From: Streptococcus sanguinis SK1 = NCTC 7863 | Lineage (GTDB): Bacteria > Bacillota > Bacilli > Lactobacillales > Streptococcaceae | DNA length: 64,000 bases | NCBI RefSeq assembly: GCF_000194945.1 | Contig: NZ_GL878507.1 | Span: 945,963-1,009,962, forward strand | Direction: 5' to 3' | In this document: one piece after another, positions 1-8,762 of the stretch | How positions within the stretch are numbered: position 1 is the first letter of the stretch | Layout of the letters: every line of letters begins with the position of its first letter | Position numbers and translations under genes: made by a program | The notes under the pieces: model-generated | Database searches by the model: none | Seen by the model: the letters and a program-made list of their open reading frames with translations, nothing else | What the model was told of the DNA's origin: nothing

Positions 1-569
1 GCATGGCCTGTTCCCCCTAAAGCTAGACCAATAGCTACCGGGTCTGTGATTTTTAAGAGCTTAAGAAGCGTTGGTCCTAAGACACTGGTCAGAATGCCCG
101 TCGCAACCACCACCACTAATGTCACTGTAGCAAGACCTTGCAGCTTGTCTGTGATACCGACAGCCATGGCCGTTGTGACAGATTTCGGAAAAAGAGAAAC
201 AGCCAGAAAGAAATCCATGCCGAAAAACTTAGCCAGCAGAGCCGTAAAGCTGGTATTGACTACAACCGCCGCAAAGGTCCCAATCAAAATACTGCGCGCA
301 TGGTGCTTCATCAAATGAAAAGTCTTGTAAAGCGGAATCCCCAAAGCAACCGTAGATGGCACAATTAGGTTGTTTAAATAGGAGCCGCCGACATAGTAAT
401 CCTTGTAGGAAATACCGGTTAATTTCAAAAAAGCAATAACCAAAACTGCTGCAATCAGCAAAGGAGTTGTCAAGGGATGAGGAAATCTCCGAAAAATCAA
501 TAGGCCGAACAGATAGGCCAAGATAGACAAGGCAAGGCCAAAGAGAGGGTTGCTCCATAAATCAGACAT
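1..569 (-). CDS. lrgB: LrgB/CidB-family membrane protein (partial, C-terminus off the window)
   Basis: The reading frame runs from an ATG at 569 off the left edge, giving 189 residues of a family that usually has about 230. It begins MSDLWSNPLFGLALSI, carries successive hydrophobic segments, and has the family's small-residue pattern SLFPKSVTTAMAVGI about two thirds along. LrgB-type proteins act in the membrane with LrgA/CidA in autolysis control and, in streptococci, metabolite (pyruvate) transport. The start overlaps the end of the upstream lrgA-like gene by 8 bases, so the two are translationally coupled. The sequence alone does not tell lrg from cid paralogues. Confidence 0.85.
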   Translation of the reverse strand, partial: MSDLWSNPLFGLALSILAYLFGLLIFRRFPHPLTTPLLIAAVLVIAFLKLTGISYKDYYVGGSYLNNLIVPSTVALGIPLYKTFHLMKHHARSILIGTFAAVVVNTSFTALLAKFFGMDFFLAVSLFPKSVTTAMAVGITDKLQGLATVTLVVVVATGILTSVLGPTLLKLLKITDPVAIGLALGGTGH

Positions 570-942
570 TGCTGGCGTCTCCTTCCTCATAATCTCCTTC
601 GAAACGAGTCTTAATCAGCTGCACCACAACTGCAATCACGCAGACATTAAGCACAATTGCTCCTAAAACAATCAAAATAATCGGCAGCAGATAAGGTGCA
701 ATGACCTGAAATTTATCCATGATACCAACTGCTGGAGGCAGAAAAAGAATGGTCATATTTGCCAAAAGAAAATTGCCAACCATGCTGATATGACGCAGGC
801 GCAGAAGCTTGAACTGCAGAGCCAAAAATAGCAAGACTAAACCAATGATACTGCCCGGAACAGGCAGTTGGAAAACACTTGAAATCCCTTCTCCAACGAG
901 GGAAATCATAAAAATAATCATCAACTGAACGTATAATTTCAT
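562..942 (-). CDS. lrgA: LrgA/CidA-family holin-like protein
   Basis: This is a 126-residue protein of mostly hydrophobic segments with the family pattern PVPGSIIGLVLLFLAL near residues 27-42 and a charged C-terminal tail. LrgA/CidA proteins are small holin-like membrane proteins paired with LrgB/CidB that affect murein hydrolase activity, oxidative stress responses and pyruvate handling in streptococci. A GGAGG sits 6 bases before the ATG, so the start is secure. The gene overlaps the lrgB-like gene by 8 bases. It lies downstream of the accessory Sec operon but is separated from it by a strong terminator, so it is probably a separate unit. Confidence 0.85.
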   Translation of the reverse strand: MKLYVQLMIIFMISLVGEGISSVFQLPVPGSIIGLVLLFLALQFKLLRLRHISMVGNFLLANMTILFLPPAVGIMDKFQVIAPYLLPIILIVLGAIVLNVCVIAVVVQLIKTRFEGDYEEGDASNV

Positions 943-1035
943 ACCAAACCTCCATCACTTGTATATCCAGTTTACTCCTTTTCAGAAAAATATCAAGGTG
1001 CTTTCAGAAATTAAAACCTTTACATCTAAAATTTG

Positions 1036-1071
1036 CTTATAAAAATTCCCTCCATTGTCTGCAATAGAGGG
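1036..1071 (-). terminator. Rho-independent terminator after asp5
   Basis: A 10-bp stem (1048-1057 with 1062-1071, one G·T pair) has a 4-base loop. On the minus strand it is followed by AATTTTTAT. The plus strand also has a T-rich stretch after the stem, so it may act in both directions. It closes the accessory Sec operon. Confidence 0.75.
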
Positions 1072-1115
1072 TCTTTCTTATTTAGCAGTCGTCTGAGTAA
1101 CTTCCTAAACAGATG

Positions 1116-1337
1116 CTAGAGGGATTGAATCATAAAGAAAATCATGAGAATAATCAAGGCAAGGCTTGCCAAAAGAACTAGGATTTTCTTTGCGAGATAG
1201 GTTTCCCAGTAGCCTGACTTGCCGATTGATGTATTGGTGTCTCTGTAAAATTGCTGGCTCTCTCTGGGAAGAAGACTAACCAGTAAAATCAAGACAAAGG
1301 TTGCTACAATGGTAAGTGTAATCAATATTGTTTGCAT
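1116..1337 (-). CDS. asp5: Accessory Sec system protein Asp5 (SecG-like)
   Basis: This 73-residue protein has two hydrophobic segments (about residues 3-22 and 50-70) joined by a polar loop. That is the topology of SecG, and the position is that of asp5 as last gene of the locus. Asp5 is an accessory subunit of the SecY2 channel needed for efficient SRR adhesin export. It starts one base after the asp4 stop. The assignment depends on synteny as much as on sequence, because proteins this short carry little signal. Confidence 0.8.
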   Translation of the reverse strand: MQTILITLTIVATFVLILLVSLLPRESQQFYRDTNTSIGKSGYWETYLAKKILVLLASLALIILMIFFMIQSL

Positions 1338-1338
1338 T

Positions 1339-1521
1339 TTATTTCCTCAAGGCTCCAATCAATGTAAAAATCAAGCCAATCAAGATCATCAAGCCCAAGG
1401 CGATGACAAAGGTCTTGTTGAGATTTTCTCCCAAGCTAGCCTTTTCTTTCTTGGGCTTGCCATGCTTAAGCTCATCTAACCGTCCCTCAATATCCTTATG
1501 AAATAAATCTTTTTTAGCCAT
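1339..1521 (-). CDS. asp4: Accessory Sec system protein Asp4 (SecE-like)
   Basis: This is a 60-residue protein with a charged N-terminal half (residues 1-33, lysine-rich) and a single C-terminal membrane helix (about 36-57). That matches SecE-like subunits, which clamp the SecY channel. In this locus Asp4 works with SecY2 and Asp5 to form the dedicated channel for the SRR adhesin. The ATG overlaps the gtfB stop by 8 bases, and asp5 follows directly, as in the S. gordonii and S. sanguinis arrangement. Confidence 0.82.
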   Translation of the reverse strand: MAKKDLFHKDIEGRLDELKHGKPKKEKASLGENLNKTFVIALGLMILIGLIFTLIGALRK

Positions 1522-2866
1522 GCTGACCTCCTAACAAACTTTGGAGAGTCTCCTGATAAAGAATGACGGGTACATCGTTGGCATGCCGGCCTTGAGCTTG
1601 CAAGGCTGATCGCATCTGCTCAACACCAGATAAGGCTTCTTCCAGAGTCGACGCCAGTTGATCTGGCTGGCTGCTGTCGAAAATATGCTGCTGGGCAATG
1701 TAGTGCCTGTCATGCAGGGTCTGCTCAAAGCCAAGGATCAAGAGATTATTCTCAAAAGCCTTACGTACTGCCTGCAGGACCTGACCGCCGTGATTGATAT
1801 CCAGATAAATGTCCGATTCCAAGTAGAGCTGCTCGATCTGCTTGAGACTGGCATTTTGATAAAGGACAACATTCTTATAGGACAGCATAGATAAGAGTTT
1901 AGGTGACATTTCCGTGAGGGCAGCAATGCGAAAGACTAGCTGCGGCAGGGACTGAACCAAGGTCTCTAAGCCTTCAATCTGATCCGAATGGGTCAGGATT
2001 AAGGCATCTTTTCGTAGGTAGTTGTCCCGCTTGAAGTCATAATGATAGCCCATATGCAGGAACTTATGCTGCTGGTCAGCTGCAGCTAGACTCATGGCCT
2101 TTTCATAAGTCGCCAAGTCTGGAATGACAATGGTCTGCGCCCGCAGCTGGCTATTTTCCAGAATCAGCTGCATATTGCCCGGAAGCTCGTCATACAGAGG
2201 TTCCTGCCAAAAAAGAATATCCTGGCCAGCTCGACCTGTCAAGCTGTGGGAAACCAGGAAAGAATAAGCCAGCGAATTAAAGAGAATGTGATCCAAGTCA
2301 AAGTCTAGCCGCTCTAAAAAGAAACGGATAAAATCCACTCGGCTTTTAAAAATCCGCAAGGGCTCTTGGTCCAGGGTCAGGATGATGTCACCGGTGGCGT
2401 GATTTTCCACGATACGCTCCTGACCATCAGTGCTGTAGTAGGTTGTGTTGAAAGCCTCCTGGCCTGATTTATAGGCTGTTTTGGCAAAGCAGCGGCCTTG
2501 CTTATTATAGCGCTCACTCAGTCGCAGCTGGCCTTTTTTATCCAGCCAATCTACCTGTTTGACCAGCCGGCCCTTGGCCTGACTTGCATAGTGAATCCGT
2601 GCCCTTTCTTCTCCCATGTCACTGACACGCGCCGCCTGATGGTCGCCTGTGATTTCCCAGAAAGGTGGCACTGGCACTTGATTGAAAAAGAGCGGGTGGT
2701 CTACTCCCTCTTCATCCCCTAAAAAATAAGTATAGGGGGAAATCATATCGTCCGGGAGAAAGCCATTGGCCTCAATGACAATGGTCGGACAGTCATAGCC
2801 AGCTGCAAGGAGGGAATCATGCAGATCCTGAGTTTCCTGATTGTAATAATCAAAGAGCTGAATCAT
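1514..2866 (-). CDS. gtfB: GtfB, co-activator subunit of the SRR-adhesin O-GlcNAc transferase
   Basis: This 450-residue protein is related to GtfA but lacks the clear E-x7-E nucleotide-sugar signature. GtfB (Gtf2) is the non-catalytic partner that binds the SRR polypeptide and, with GtfA, adds GlcNAc to Ser and Thr in the cytosol before export. It starts inside the end of gtfA (17-base overlap) and overlaps asp4 at its own end, which fits stoichiometric production with GtfA. The N-terminal half is β-rich and resembles the DUF1975-type region of GtfA, and the C-terminal half resembles a degenerate GT-B fold. The call rests on position and on the weaker glycosyltransferase motifs. Confidence 0.9.
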   Translation of the reverse strand: MIQLFDYYNQETQDLHDSLLAAGYDCPTIVIEANGFLPDDMISPYTYFLGDEEGVDHPLFFNQVPVPPFWEITGDHQAARVSDMGEERARIHYASQAKGRLVKQVDWLDKKGQLRLSERYNKQGRCFAKTAYKSGQEAFNTTYYSTDGQERIVENHATGDIILTLDQEPLRIFKSRVDFIRFFLERLDFDLDHILFNSLAYSFLVSHSLTGRAGQDILFWQEPLYDELPGNMQLILENSQLRAQTIVIPDLATYEKAMSLAAADQQHKFLHMGYHYDFKRDNYLRKDALILTHSDQIEGLETLVQSLPQLVFRIAALTEMSPKLLSMLSYKNVVLYQNASLKQIEQLYLESDIYLDINHGGQVLQAVRKAFENNLLILGFEQTLHDRHYIAQQHIFDSSQPDQLASTLEEALSGVEQMRSALQAQGRHANDVPVILYQETLQSLLGGQHG

Positions 2867-4370
2867 CTCTGACCTCCTTTAAAAGCTGGGACCAAGCCGC
2901 TTCAACCCGGCTGGTCAAATAATTCTCGGCCACTTGATAAGAGTGTTGGCTCATCTCCTGCTTTCGTCCTTGGCTAAAGAGAGCTACTATTTTCTCCACA
3001 AAAGCAGCAATAATCTGATCCTCGACCTGATTGGAACTGACCGGCAGCAGATAACCATTTTTACCATCATCGATAAAAGTCTGATTGCCATAGCGGACAT
3101 CAAAGCCGATGAGAGGCAGACCCGATCCAACTGCTTCCATGAGCGTTAGACCAAAGCCTTCACTGGTTGAAGCCGTCAGATAAAGCTCATAACCTACATA
3201 AATCTGGCTCAAATCTGCATGCCCCTTGAGCCGAATGTAGTCCTGAGCTCCTGCTTCCTCAATCCTGCGGCGCAGCTTCTCCTCTTCGCCCCCCTTACCG
3301 TAAATGTCAAGAGTCAGCTCAGGCAGCTGGGCATGGGCTTGGACAGTCGCTGCCACTAGCCAATCGATATGCTTTTCCGTAGCGAGACGCGAAGCCGTAA
3401 TCATAGAGAAAGGCTTGCGAGGCTCTTTGGGATAAGTCAACTGGTCGAGACTCCCCACCGGTATGGTGACAATCTTGGGCTGCTTGTCCGAGTAATGCTG
3501 GAACTGCTGCTCTAGAATCCTTTTCTGAGCCTCTGTGGCCACAATGAAGAAGTCCACCTTGTCAGCATTGGTAAACTGGTAGTCATAAAAATTGTTCCAG
3601 AGAATGTAGTCGTCACTGCTGGCATTTTCACTAAAATGCTCCGCATGGACCACCACTCCCAGCTTAGCCTTCTGACTCTCCTCAAAGACAACCTGACCAA
3701 TCCCTGTCTCTCTATCTAAGATGACCACATCATCTGCCTGCAGCTGCAAACACTGAAGAAAATAACGAACCAGCTCAGCCTTGGAATAGAAAATCCGATC
3801 TGGAAAGCGATAGAGCTCTTCCTGACCATCTTCTATCAGCATGTCATAGGCAACACTGCCGTCTTCGTTGTAGAAACGGCGCTGGTAGAGGGTTGCGGCG
3901 TCATTGTGGGGGGCGAAGTACTCGCTGGCATAGCGGACATAGGAGAAATAATCCTTGCGAATCAATCTCCCCCGCGAGACATACTCCACATGCTCCACAA
4001 AGTCCTGATCTTCCTGCCGCAGATAGCAAGTGATAAACTGATCATCCTGCGGATAGAAATAACGGACAATCTTGCCCTCTCTCTCCGAGCGCTCCGGCTG
4101 ACCTGCGACTTGAGCCAGCACCTGATCCAGCGTCACCGTCGTCGGTGCAATCTTGATATCGGTAAAGTAATTATAAAGCCAGATAACTTCCTCATCCAGA
4201 AAACCAATATTTTCCGTCAGATGCTGGATATTATCCGCTAAAATCATATCCATAAAGATAAACTTAGCCGGCTGCTGGATTCTTCGCAGAAGCTGGGCCC
4301 GATAAGCTTGGGCGTATTCTACACCGCTGCTGGCCCAGCCGATGCCTAAGTTGATGTTATATACTGTCAT
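2850..4370 (-). CDS. gtfA: GtfA, catalytic subunit of the SRR-adhesin O-GlcNAc transferase
   Basis: This 506-residue protein has an N-terminal add-on domain (about 1-200, the substrate-binding extended β-meander) followed by a GT4-type GT-B transferase domain. The donor-site E-x7-E motif is visible as EGFGLTLME, residues 404-412, after the TAS-like strand LYLTASTS. It transfers GlcNAc from UDP-GlcNAc to Ser/Thr of the serine-rich repeats, acting in a complex with GtfB. The start has GAGGAG about 5 bases upstream. secA2 ends 12 bases before it. Its location next to secA2 is the conserved streptococcal order. Confidence 0.95.
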   Translation of the reverse strand: MTVYNINLGIGWASSGVEYAQAYRAQLLRRIQQPAKFIFMDMILADNIQHLTENIGFLDEEVIWLYNYFTDIKIAPTTVTLDQVLAQVAGQPERSEREGKIVRYFYPQDDQFITCYLRQEDQDFVEHVEYVSRGRLIRKDYFSYVRYASEYFAPHNDAATLYQRRFYNEDGSVAYDMLIEDGQEELYRFPDRIFYSKAELVRYFLQCLQLQADDVVILDRETGIGQVVFEESQKAKLGVVVHAEHFSENASSDDYILWNNFYDYQFTNADKVDFFIVATEAQKRILEQQFQHYSDKQPKIVTIPVGSLDQLTYPKEPRKPFSMITASRLATEKHIDWLVAATVQAHAQLPELTLDIYGKGGEEEKLRRRIEEAGAQDYIRLKGHADLSQIYVGYELYLTASTSEGFGLTLMEAVGSGLPLIGFDVRYGNQTFIDDGKNGYLLPVSSNQVEDQIIAAFVEKIVALFSQGRKQEMSQHSYQVAENYLTSRVEAAWSQLLKEVRDDSAL

Positions 4371-4382
4371 ATTCTCCTCGTC

Positions 4383-6764
4383 TTACGGGAAGTACATGAT
4401 GACTTCTCCTTTAGGGTTGAGTGCCAATTCACTCATCAAAAGATTCTTGACAATCTGCTGTTTCATGCGCTCCTTCATATATTCAAAGCCATCGTAAGCC
4501 TCTTGATAATATTCTACCAGAGGATTTTTCATAGAGAAATGCTGACCGTTCAAGGCTGTCTTGAGCTGCTGCAGATAGTCCACCTGCTCGACCCAGTTCT
4601 CATCAATAGCCTTGAGAACGGACACCCGCTGAAAATGGGTAAAGAGCTTGTCAGACTTGAGATAGGCTTTCTTTGCCTGCAATTCCTGCTCGGCAATATC
4701 CTGCAAGAGCTCTGCAATTTTGTCCGACGAATAAATATCGAAATCATAAGGAATACGCTCAGCATGATAGCTAAAATGGTCTAAGATAAAGCGATAGAGG
4801 TCAGCCCGCGTCCCATAGGACTGCTCATAGGCTGCCTGATGAATGACCTGACTGAGGACACGGCTGATTTCTTCATCAATCCGCTCTTCAGCTTGAATCA
4901 AGCGATTGCGCTCAGCATAGGTAATCTCCCGCTGAATCTTCATACACTGGGCATATTCCAGCGTCATTCGACGGGACATCTTGGCACTGCTTTCGCTGGC
5001 TCTCTGAGCATTAGCCACTAAGCGTCTAAAGCGGCGCTGTCCCAGCTGGACTGGATGCTGCTGAACTTCTTCAGTTGAGTAGTCCTTGTAGAACTTCTTG
5101 AGCCAATCTGGCCCCCACTTCCTGAGCAGATCATCCTCTAGCGAGATGAAAAACTTACTAATCCCCGGATCACCTTGGCGGCCTGAACGGCCACGAATCT
5201 GTAGGTCAATCCGCTGGTTCTCCATCCGCTCAGTACCAATCACCACGAGACCACCCAAATCAGCGACACCCGGTCCCAGCTTTATATCCGTACCGCGGCC
5301 GGCCATGGATGTAGCCACCGTCACCGCACCTTTCTGTCCAGACTCAGCGATGATCTGCGCCTCACGCGCCGCATTGTTGGCATTGAGCAGATTGTGGGCG
5401 ATTCCTTCTCTCAGCAGTAGGGATGAGTAAATCTCTGACATCTCCACTGAGCCGGTGAAAATCAAGAGCGGATTGCCTTGGGCATGGTAGTGCTTGACCT
5501 CGTCCAATGAAGCAAAGACTTTTTCTGGCAGGGTCTGATAAAGCTGGTCTGGCAAATCCTGTCGAATCACTGGCTGGTTGGTCGGGATCTTGATGACAGA
5601 CATGGAGTAAGTCTCCATAAACTCGCTCTCCACCACCTTGCCGGTTCCGGTCATACCAGAGATTTTCCGAAATAGCCGGAAAAGATTCTGATAGGTAATA
5701 GAAGCCATGGCCCGCGTTTCCTCCGTCAGCTTGACATGCTCCTTGGCCTCAATGGCCTGGTGCTGCCCTCCCTGAAGCCGGGTCATTTCCAGCAGACGGC
5801 CGGTCGAGCGGTCCAAAAGTACAACTTCAGCTTCTTTGTCACCCTGGCGGACAACATAGTCCTTGTCCTTCTTATAGAGTTTATGAGCCCGCAAGGCTAG
5901 ATTGAGATGGCGGACCAACTCTTGATTTTCCTTGGAGAAAAGATGCTCCAAATCAAGAAAAGACTCCGCCGCTAAAATACCTTTCGACGTCAGCCAGACT
6001 TCATTCTTCTCATCATCGTAGTGATAATCCTCGTCTTCTTTCAAAGTCGTAATGAAGGTATCCATGATACTATAGAAGTTTGACTGAACCCGAGGAGCAC
6101 CAGAGATAACCAAAGGCACCTGAGCGCTATCCAAGAGAATGGAGTCAATCTCGTCTATGATGACATAGTTGAAAGGGCTAAGGTATTGGCTATCCTTATT
6201 CTCTGCTAGATTTTCAATCAGATAGTCAAAGCCCAAGGCACTATTGGTCGTATAGACAATATCCGCCTGGTAAATCAGCCGCTTCTGCTTGGGCGTCAAA
6301 TTTCCAGACCCATCAGCTACCACCGCTGCCTCAATAGTCAACCCAAGAAAACGATAGACCTGCCCCATTTCCTGAGCATCCCGCAGAGCCAGATAGGTAT
6401 TGGTGGTCACCAGCATAGCTCCTTGTCCAGACAGGGCATTGAGATAGAGCGGCATGGTAGCCGTCAGAGTCTTGCCCTCTCCCGTAGCCATCTCAGCGAC
6501 ATTTCCTTCATGGAGAACAATCGCCCCCATGACCTGCACATCGTAGGGGAACATGCCCAGCACCCGCTTGTCCGCTTCCCGCACCACAGCATAAGCCTCC
6601 GGCAGCAGGTCGTCTAAAGTCTCACCTGCGGTCAGTCTCTCCTTAAATTCCTGTGTTTTCTTTCGCAGATCAGCGTCTGACAAGCCAGCCATTTCTGACT
6701 CAAAGCTCTTGACTTTGGCTAAGATTTTCTTTAAGCGCTGAATTTGAAAATGATTTTTAATCAT
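4383..6764 (-). CDS. secA2: SecA2, accessory Sec motor ATPase
   Basis: This 793-residue SecA paralogue is shorter than housekeeping SecA (about 840) and lacks the C-terminal cysteine zinc motif. Walker A GEGKT is at residues 95-99 and Walker B DEID at 204-207. The SecA signatures [15 protein letters not shown] and [17 protein letters not shown] are intact. SecA2 drives export of the glycosylated SRR adhesin through SecY2. Its substrate is delivered by Asp1-3 and recognised through the adhesin's unusual signal peptide and the accessory Sec transport segment. The ATG overlaps the asp3 stop by 8 bases. Confidence 0.96.
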   Translation of the reverse strand: MIKNHFQIQRLKKILAKVKSFESEMAGLSDADLRKKTQEFKERLTAGETLDDLLPEAYAVVREADKRVLGMFPYDVQVMGAIVLHEGNVAEMATGEGKTLTATMPLYLNALSGQGAMLVTTNTYLALRDAQEMGQVYRFLGLTIEAAVVADGSGNLTPKQKRLIYQADIVYTTNSALGFDYLIENLAENKDSQYLSPFNYVIIDEIDSILLDSAQVPLVISGAPRVQSNFYSIMDTFITTLKEDEDYHYDDEKNEVWLTSKGILAAESFLDLEHLFSKENQELVRHLNLALRAHKLYKKDKDYVVRQGDKEAEVVLLDRSTGRLLEMTRLQGGQHQAIEAKEHVKLTEETRAMASITYQNLFRLFRKISGMTGTGKVVESEFMETYSMSVIKIPTNQPVIRQDLPDQLYQTLPEKVFASLDEVKHYHAQGNPLLIFTGSVEMSEIYSSLLLREGIAHNLLNANNAAREAQIIAESGQKGAVTVATSMAGRGTDIKLGPGVADLGGLVVIGTERMENQRIDLQIRGRSGRQGDPGISKFFISLEDDLLRKWGPDWLKKFYKDYSTEEVQQHPVQLGQRRFRRLVANAQRASESSAKMSRRMTLEYAQCMKIQREITYAERNRLIQAEERIDEEISRVLSQVIHQAAYEQSYGTRADLYRFILDHFSYHAERIPYDFDIYSSDKIAELLQDIAEQELQAKKAYLKSDKLFTHFQRVSVLKAIDENWVEQVDYLQQLKTALNGQHFSMKNPLVEYYQEAYDGFEYMKERMKQQIVKNLLMSELALNPKGEVIMYFP

Positions 6765-7236
6765 CAGACTCCTCTATGATTCGGTCAATGTCTAGGCAAT
6801 GAAACTCTAAGGACTCAACTCCTGCACTCAGCAGCTGAACCTTATAACTATAGGCTTCGTTGGGATAGGTGAAGATCATACTCTCCGAGCGCTCCACTTG
6901 ATTGCTGATTTCTTTCTCATAGCGGTCAAAGAAGATGATTTTCAGAAAGACGCTGGATTCAGGATAGGTGGTCATATCTCTAGACAGGCAATAGCGAGCT
7001 CCCTTTTTGAGCAAGGGGAGAGCAGGCACCTGCCGGTCTCGCTGATAATTCCATTGGGAAGACCATTCATGGATGGTCTGTCCGGAGGCCATCAGTTTAT
7101 TTTCAAAAAATATATGTGAAGGGGAATGAATAATAAGGGTAGTTCCATAGAGATAGGTAAAGTCAGTCATTTTACCAGCTGCCGAAACCCCTCTCAGCTC
7201 TCCCCAGTAAATGCCCTTTCTTTTTTGAATGTTCAT
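6757..7236 (-). CDS. asp3: Accessory Sec system protein Asp3
   Basis: This 159-residue soluble protein begins [16 protein letters not shown]. The ATG at 7236 forms an ATGA overlap with the asp2 stop (7233-7236) and has GGGAG upstream. An upstream extension to 7290 would lie wholly inside asp2 and is rejected. Asp3 has a carbohydrate-binding-module-like fold and joins Asp1 and Asp2 in a complex that binds SecA2 and the serine-rich repeats during transport. The C-terminus overlaps secA2 by 8 bases. Confidence 0.9.
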   Translation of the reverse strand: MNIQKRKGIYWGELRGVSAAGKMTDFTYLYGTTLIIHSPSHIFFENKLMASGQTIHEWSSQWNYQRDRQVPALPLLKKGARYCLSRDMTTYPESSVFLKIIFFDRYEKEISNQVERSESMIFTYPNEAYSYKVQLLSAGVESLEFHCLDIDRIIEESDD

Positions 7237-8762
7237 TTCTTTCTCCCAAATTCCTTTTCCAATATCATTCGATAATAATTCATAAACCAAGACACAGACA
7301 CAGCTAAGTCGTCATTATGCCGTCCTGGGACACCTCTGCTAATCAGCTTAGCCTCAGTCAGATGAAGAGCCGCTACCAGGTCCTCATAGGCCGTCGGATC
7401 ATAGTCTTCTTCCTTCATATAGGCGATACCAAAGGTCGTCCGACTGAAATCAGCCTTCTCAAACTTACGCCAGTAGCGTTGATTCAGCTCCTCTACATGC
7501 TCCTTATCTTTGCCACCCGTGTGACGGTGAAGGACATCTAGAGCCGTCGGAAAGACCTCGGGCAGGCGTAAACGGCCACGTTGGGCAATAGTGCCTAGAT
7601 TTCCCAAGGGCTTGGACAAAACGATAGCCCGCGGACGAAACTCCGATCCGTAATAAACAGCACCGTAGGTCCCCATTGACATCCCCGACAGGATTAGGTC
7701 CCGCTCGGTAAAGCCCAGAAAGTCCAAATGCTCTTGGATAATCTTATGAATACTGCTCTCCAGCTCCTGACTGCCCAGATAGAACATACCGCCATCCACG
7801 CGCGGATCTGAAAACAAGAGAAAAGGACAGCCCAGACTCCGCATCATTCCGAAGCCCTCGAAGCCTTCCGCCCGACGGTAACCAGAGAAATAAACAGCCA
7901 AAGGTGGCTTCAAATCTCCTGGATAAAAGAAGTAATTAAGCTCTTGTCGATGGCTATCGCGGAGAATCTTTCCACCCAGGACGTACTTGCCAAACTCATA
8001 GCGGGTTAAGCGCTGATGCAGAGCCCCGACCTGAATCCGTCCCTCGCCTCTAGCCTCCAGACTGACGCCCAGATAGGAAGTAAAGTCATTGTCCAGAACC
8101 ATGGATTCCCGCATATCCTCTTCTGCGAAAATAGTCTCGCGAGCAATGTCCGCAGTCGAGCCTTCCTGGATATTATAGAGGCGCAGCCGCAGCTCACAGC
8201 TGCCTGACTTTTCATATTCAAGCCAGAGTTCAACTGGATTGAACTTGTTGGCAATAATATTGTATTTCCATGACAGGATTGGCTGAAAGTCCTGACCGAA
8301 GTCCCCTTCCAGCTCTAGATTTTCATAGCCATTGTAGCAAATCTTGCCCCGAAATCCGGGGCTAACCACCATATCAAGCGGAGTCATCTTGTCCCCATAC
8401 TGGCCGGAAAAGAGAGCCTTGGACAGCTTGCGGATCAGGTCAGCTCGATCGCTCATATCCGTTGGCTGAGCGCAGTGACGCTTGAGAAAGTACTCAATAT
8501 CCGCTTCCTGGGTTTCCTGTTCCTGATCATAGAAGACCGTATAAGGGATAATCTTGGATTCAATCATAAACAAATCTGGAATCCGACGCAGGTCGTCCAC
8601 CAGAATCGCATCAAACTTGACAATCTTATCCATTTCCATGACCTTTTTGATGGCTAGATTGGAGTTAGGAAAGAAATAATACCAGGCCATATTGTCTGGA
8701 ATGGCAAGCTCCTTGCTCCAGTCGCTTGAGCCAATCTGTAAGATTTTCAGCTTATTTTGCAT
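7233..8762 (-). CDS. asp2: Accessory Sec system protein Asp2 (GlcNAc O-acetyltransferase)
   Basis: This 509-residue protein has a C-terminal α/β-hydrolase domain. The nucleophile motif GMSMGTYG places Ser at residue 362, a Glu lies at 452 (in MKEEDYD) and His at 482 (in GRHNDD). These are the triad positions described for S. gordonii Asp2. Asp2 acetylates GlcNAc on the adhesin and is also needed for transport with Asp1 and Asp3. The start at 8762 is preferred because AAGGAGG lies about 6 bases upstream and MQNKLKILQIG is the expected N-terminus. A longer frame to 8798 has no support. It overlaps asp1 by 11 bases and is coupled to asp3 through ATGA. Confidence 0.95.
   Translation of the reverse strand: MQNKLKILQIGSSDWSKELAIPDNMAWYYFFPNSNLAIKKVMEMDKIVKFDAILVDDLRRIPDLFMIESKIIPYTVFYDQEQETQEADIEYFLKRHCAQPTDMSDRADLIRKLSKALFSGQYGDKMTPLDMVVSPGFRGKICYNGYENLELEGDFGQDFQPILSWKYNIIANKFNPVELWLEYEKSGSCELRLRLYNIQEGSTADIARETIFAEEDMRESMVLDNDFTSYLGVSLEARGEGRIQVGALHQRLTRYEFGKYVLGGKILRDSHRQELNYFFYPGDLKPPLAVYFSGYRRAEGFEGFGMMRSLGCPFLLFSDPRVDGGMFYLGSQELESSIHKIIQEHLDFLGFTERDLILSGMSMGTYGAVYYGSEFRPRAIVLSKPLGNLGTIAQRGRLRLPEVFPTALDVLHRHTGGKDKEHVEELNQRYWRKFEKADFSRTTFGIAYMKEEDYDPTAYEDLVAALHLTEAKLISRGVPGRHNDDLAVSVSWFMNYYRMILEKEFGRKK

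Noticed and set aside
7237-7290. Longer asp3 frame with an 18-residue N-terminal extension
   Set aside because: It lies wholly within asp2, and the ATGA overlap at 7233-7236 with GGGAG upstream gives the usual Asp3 N-terminus.
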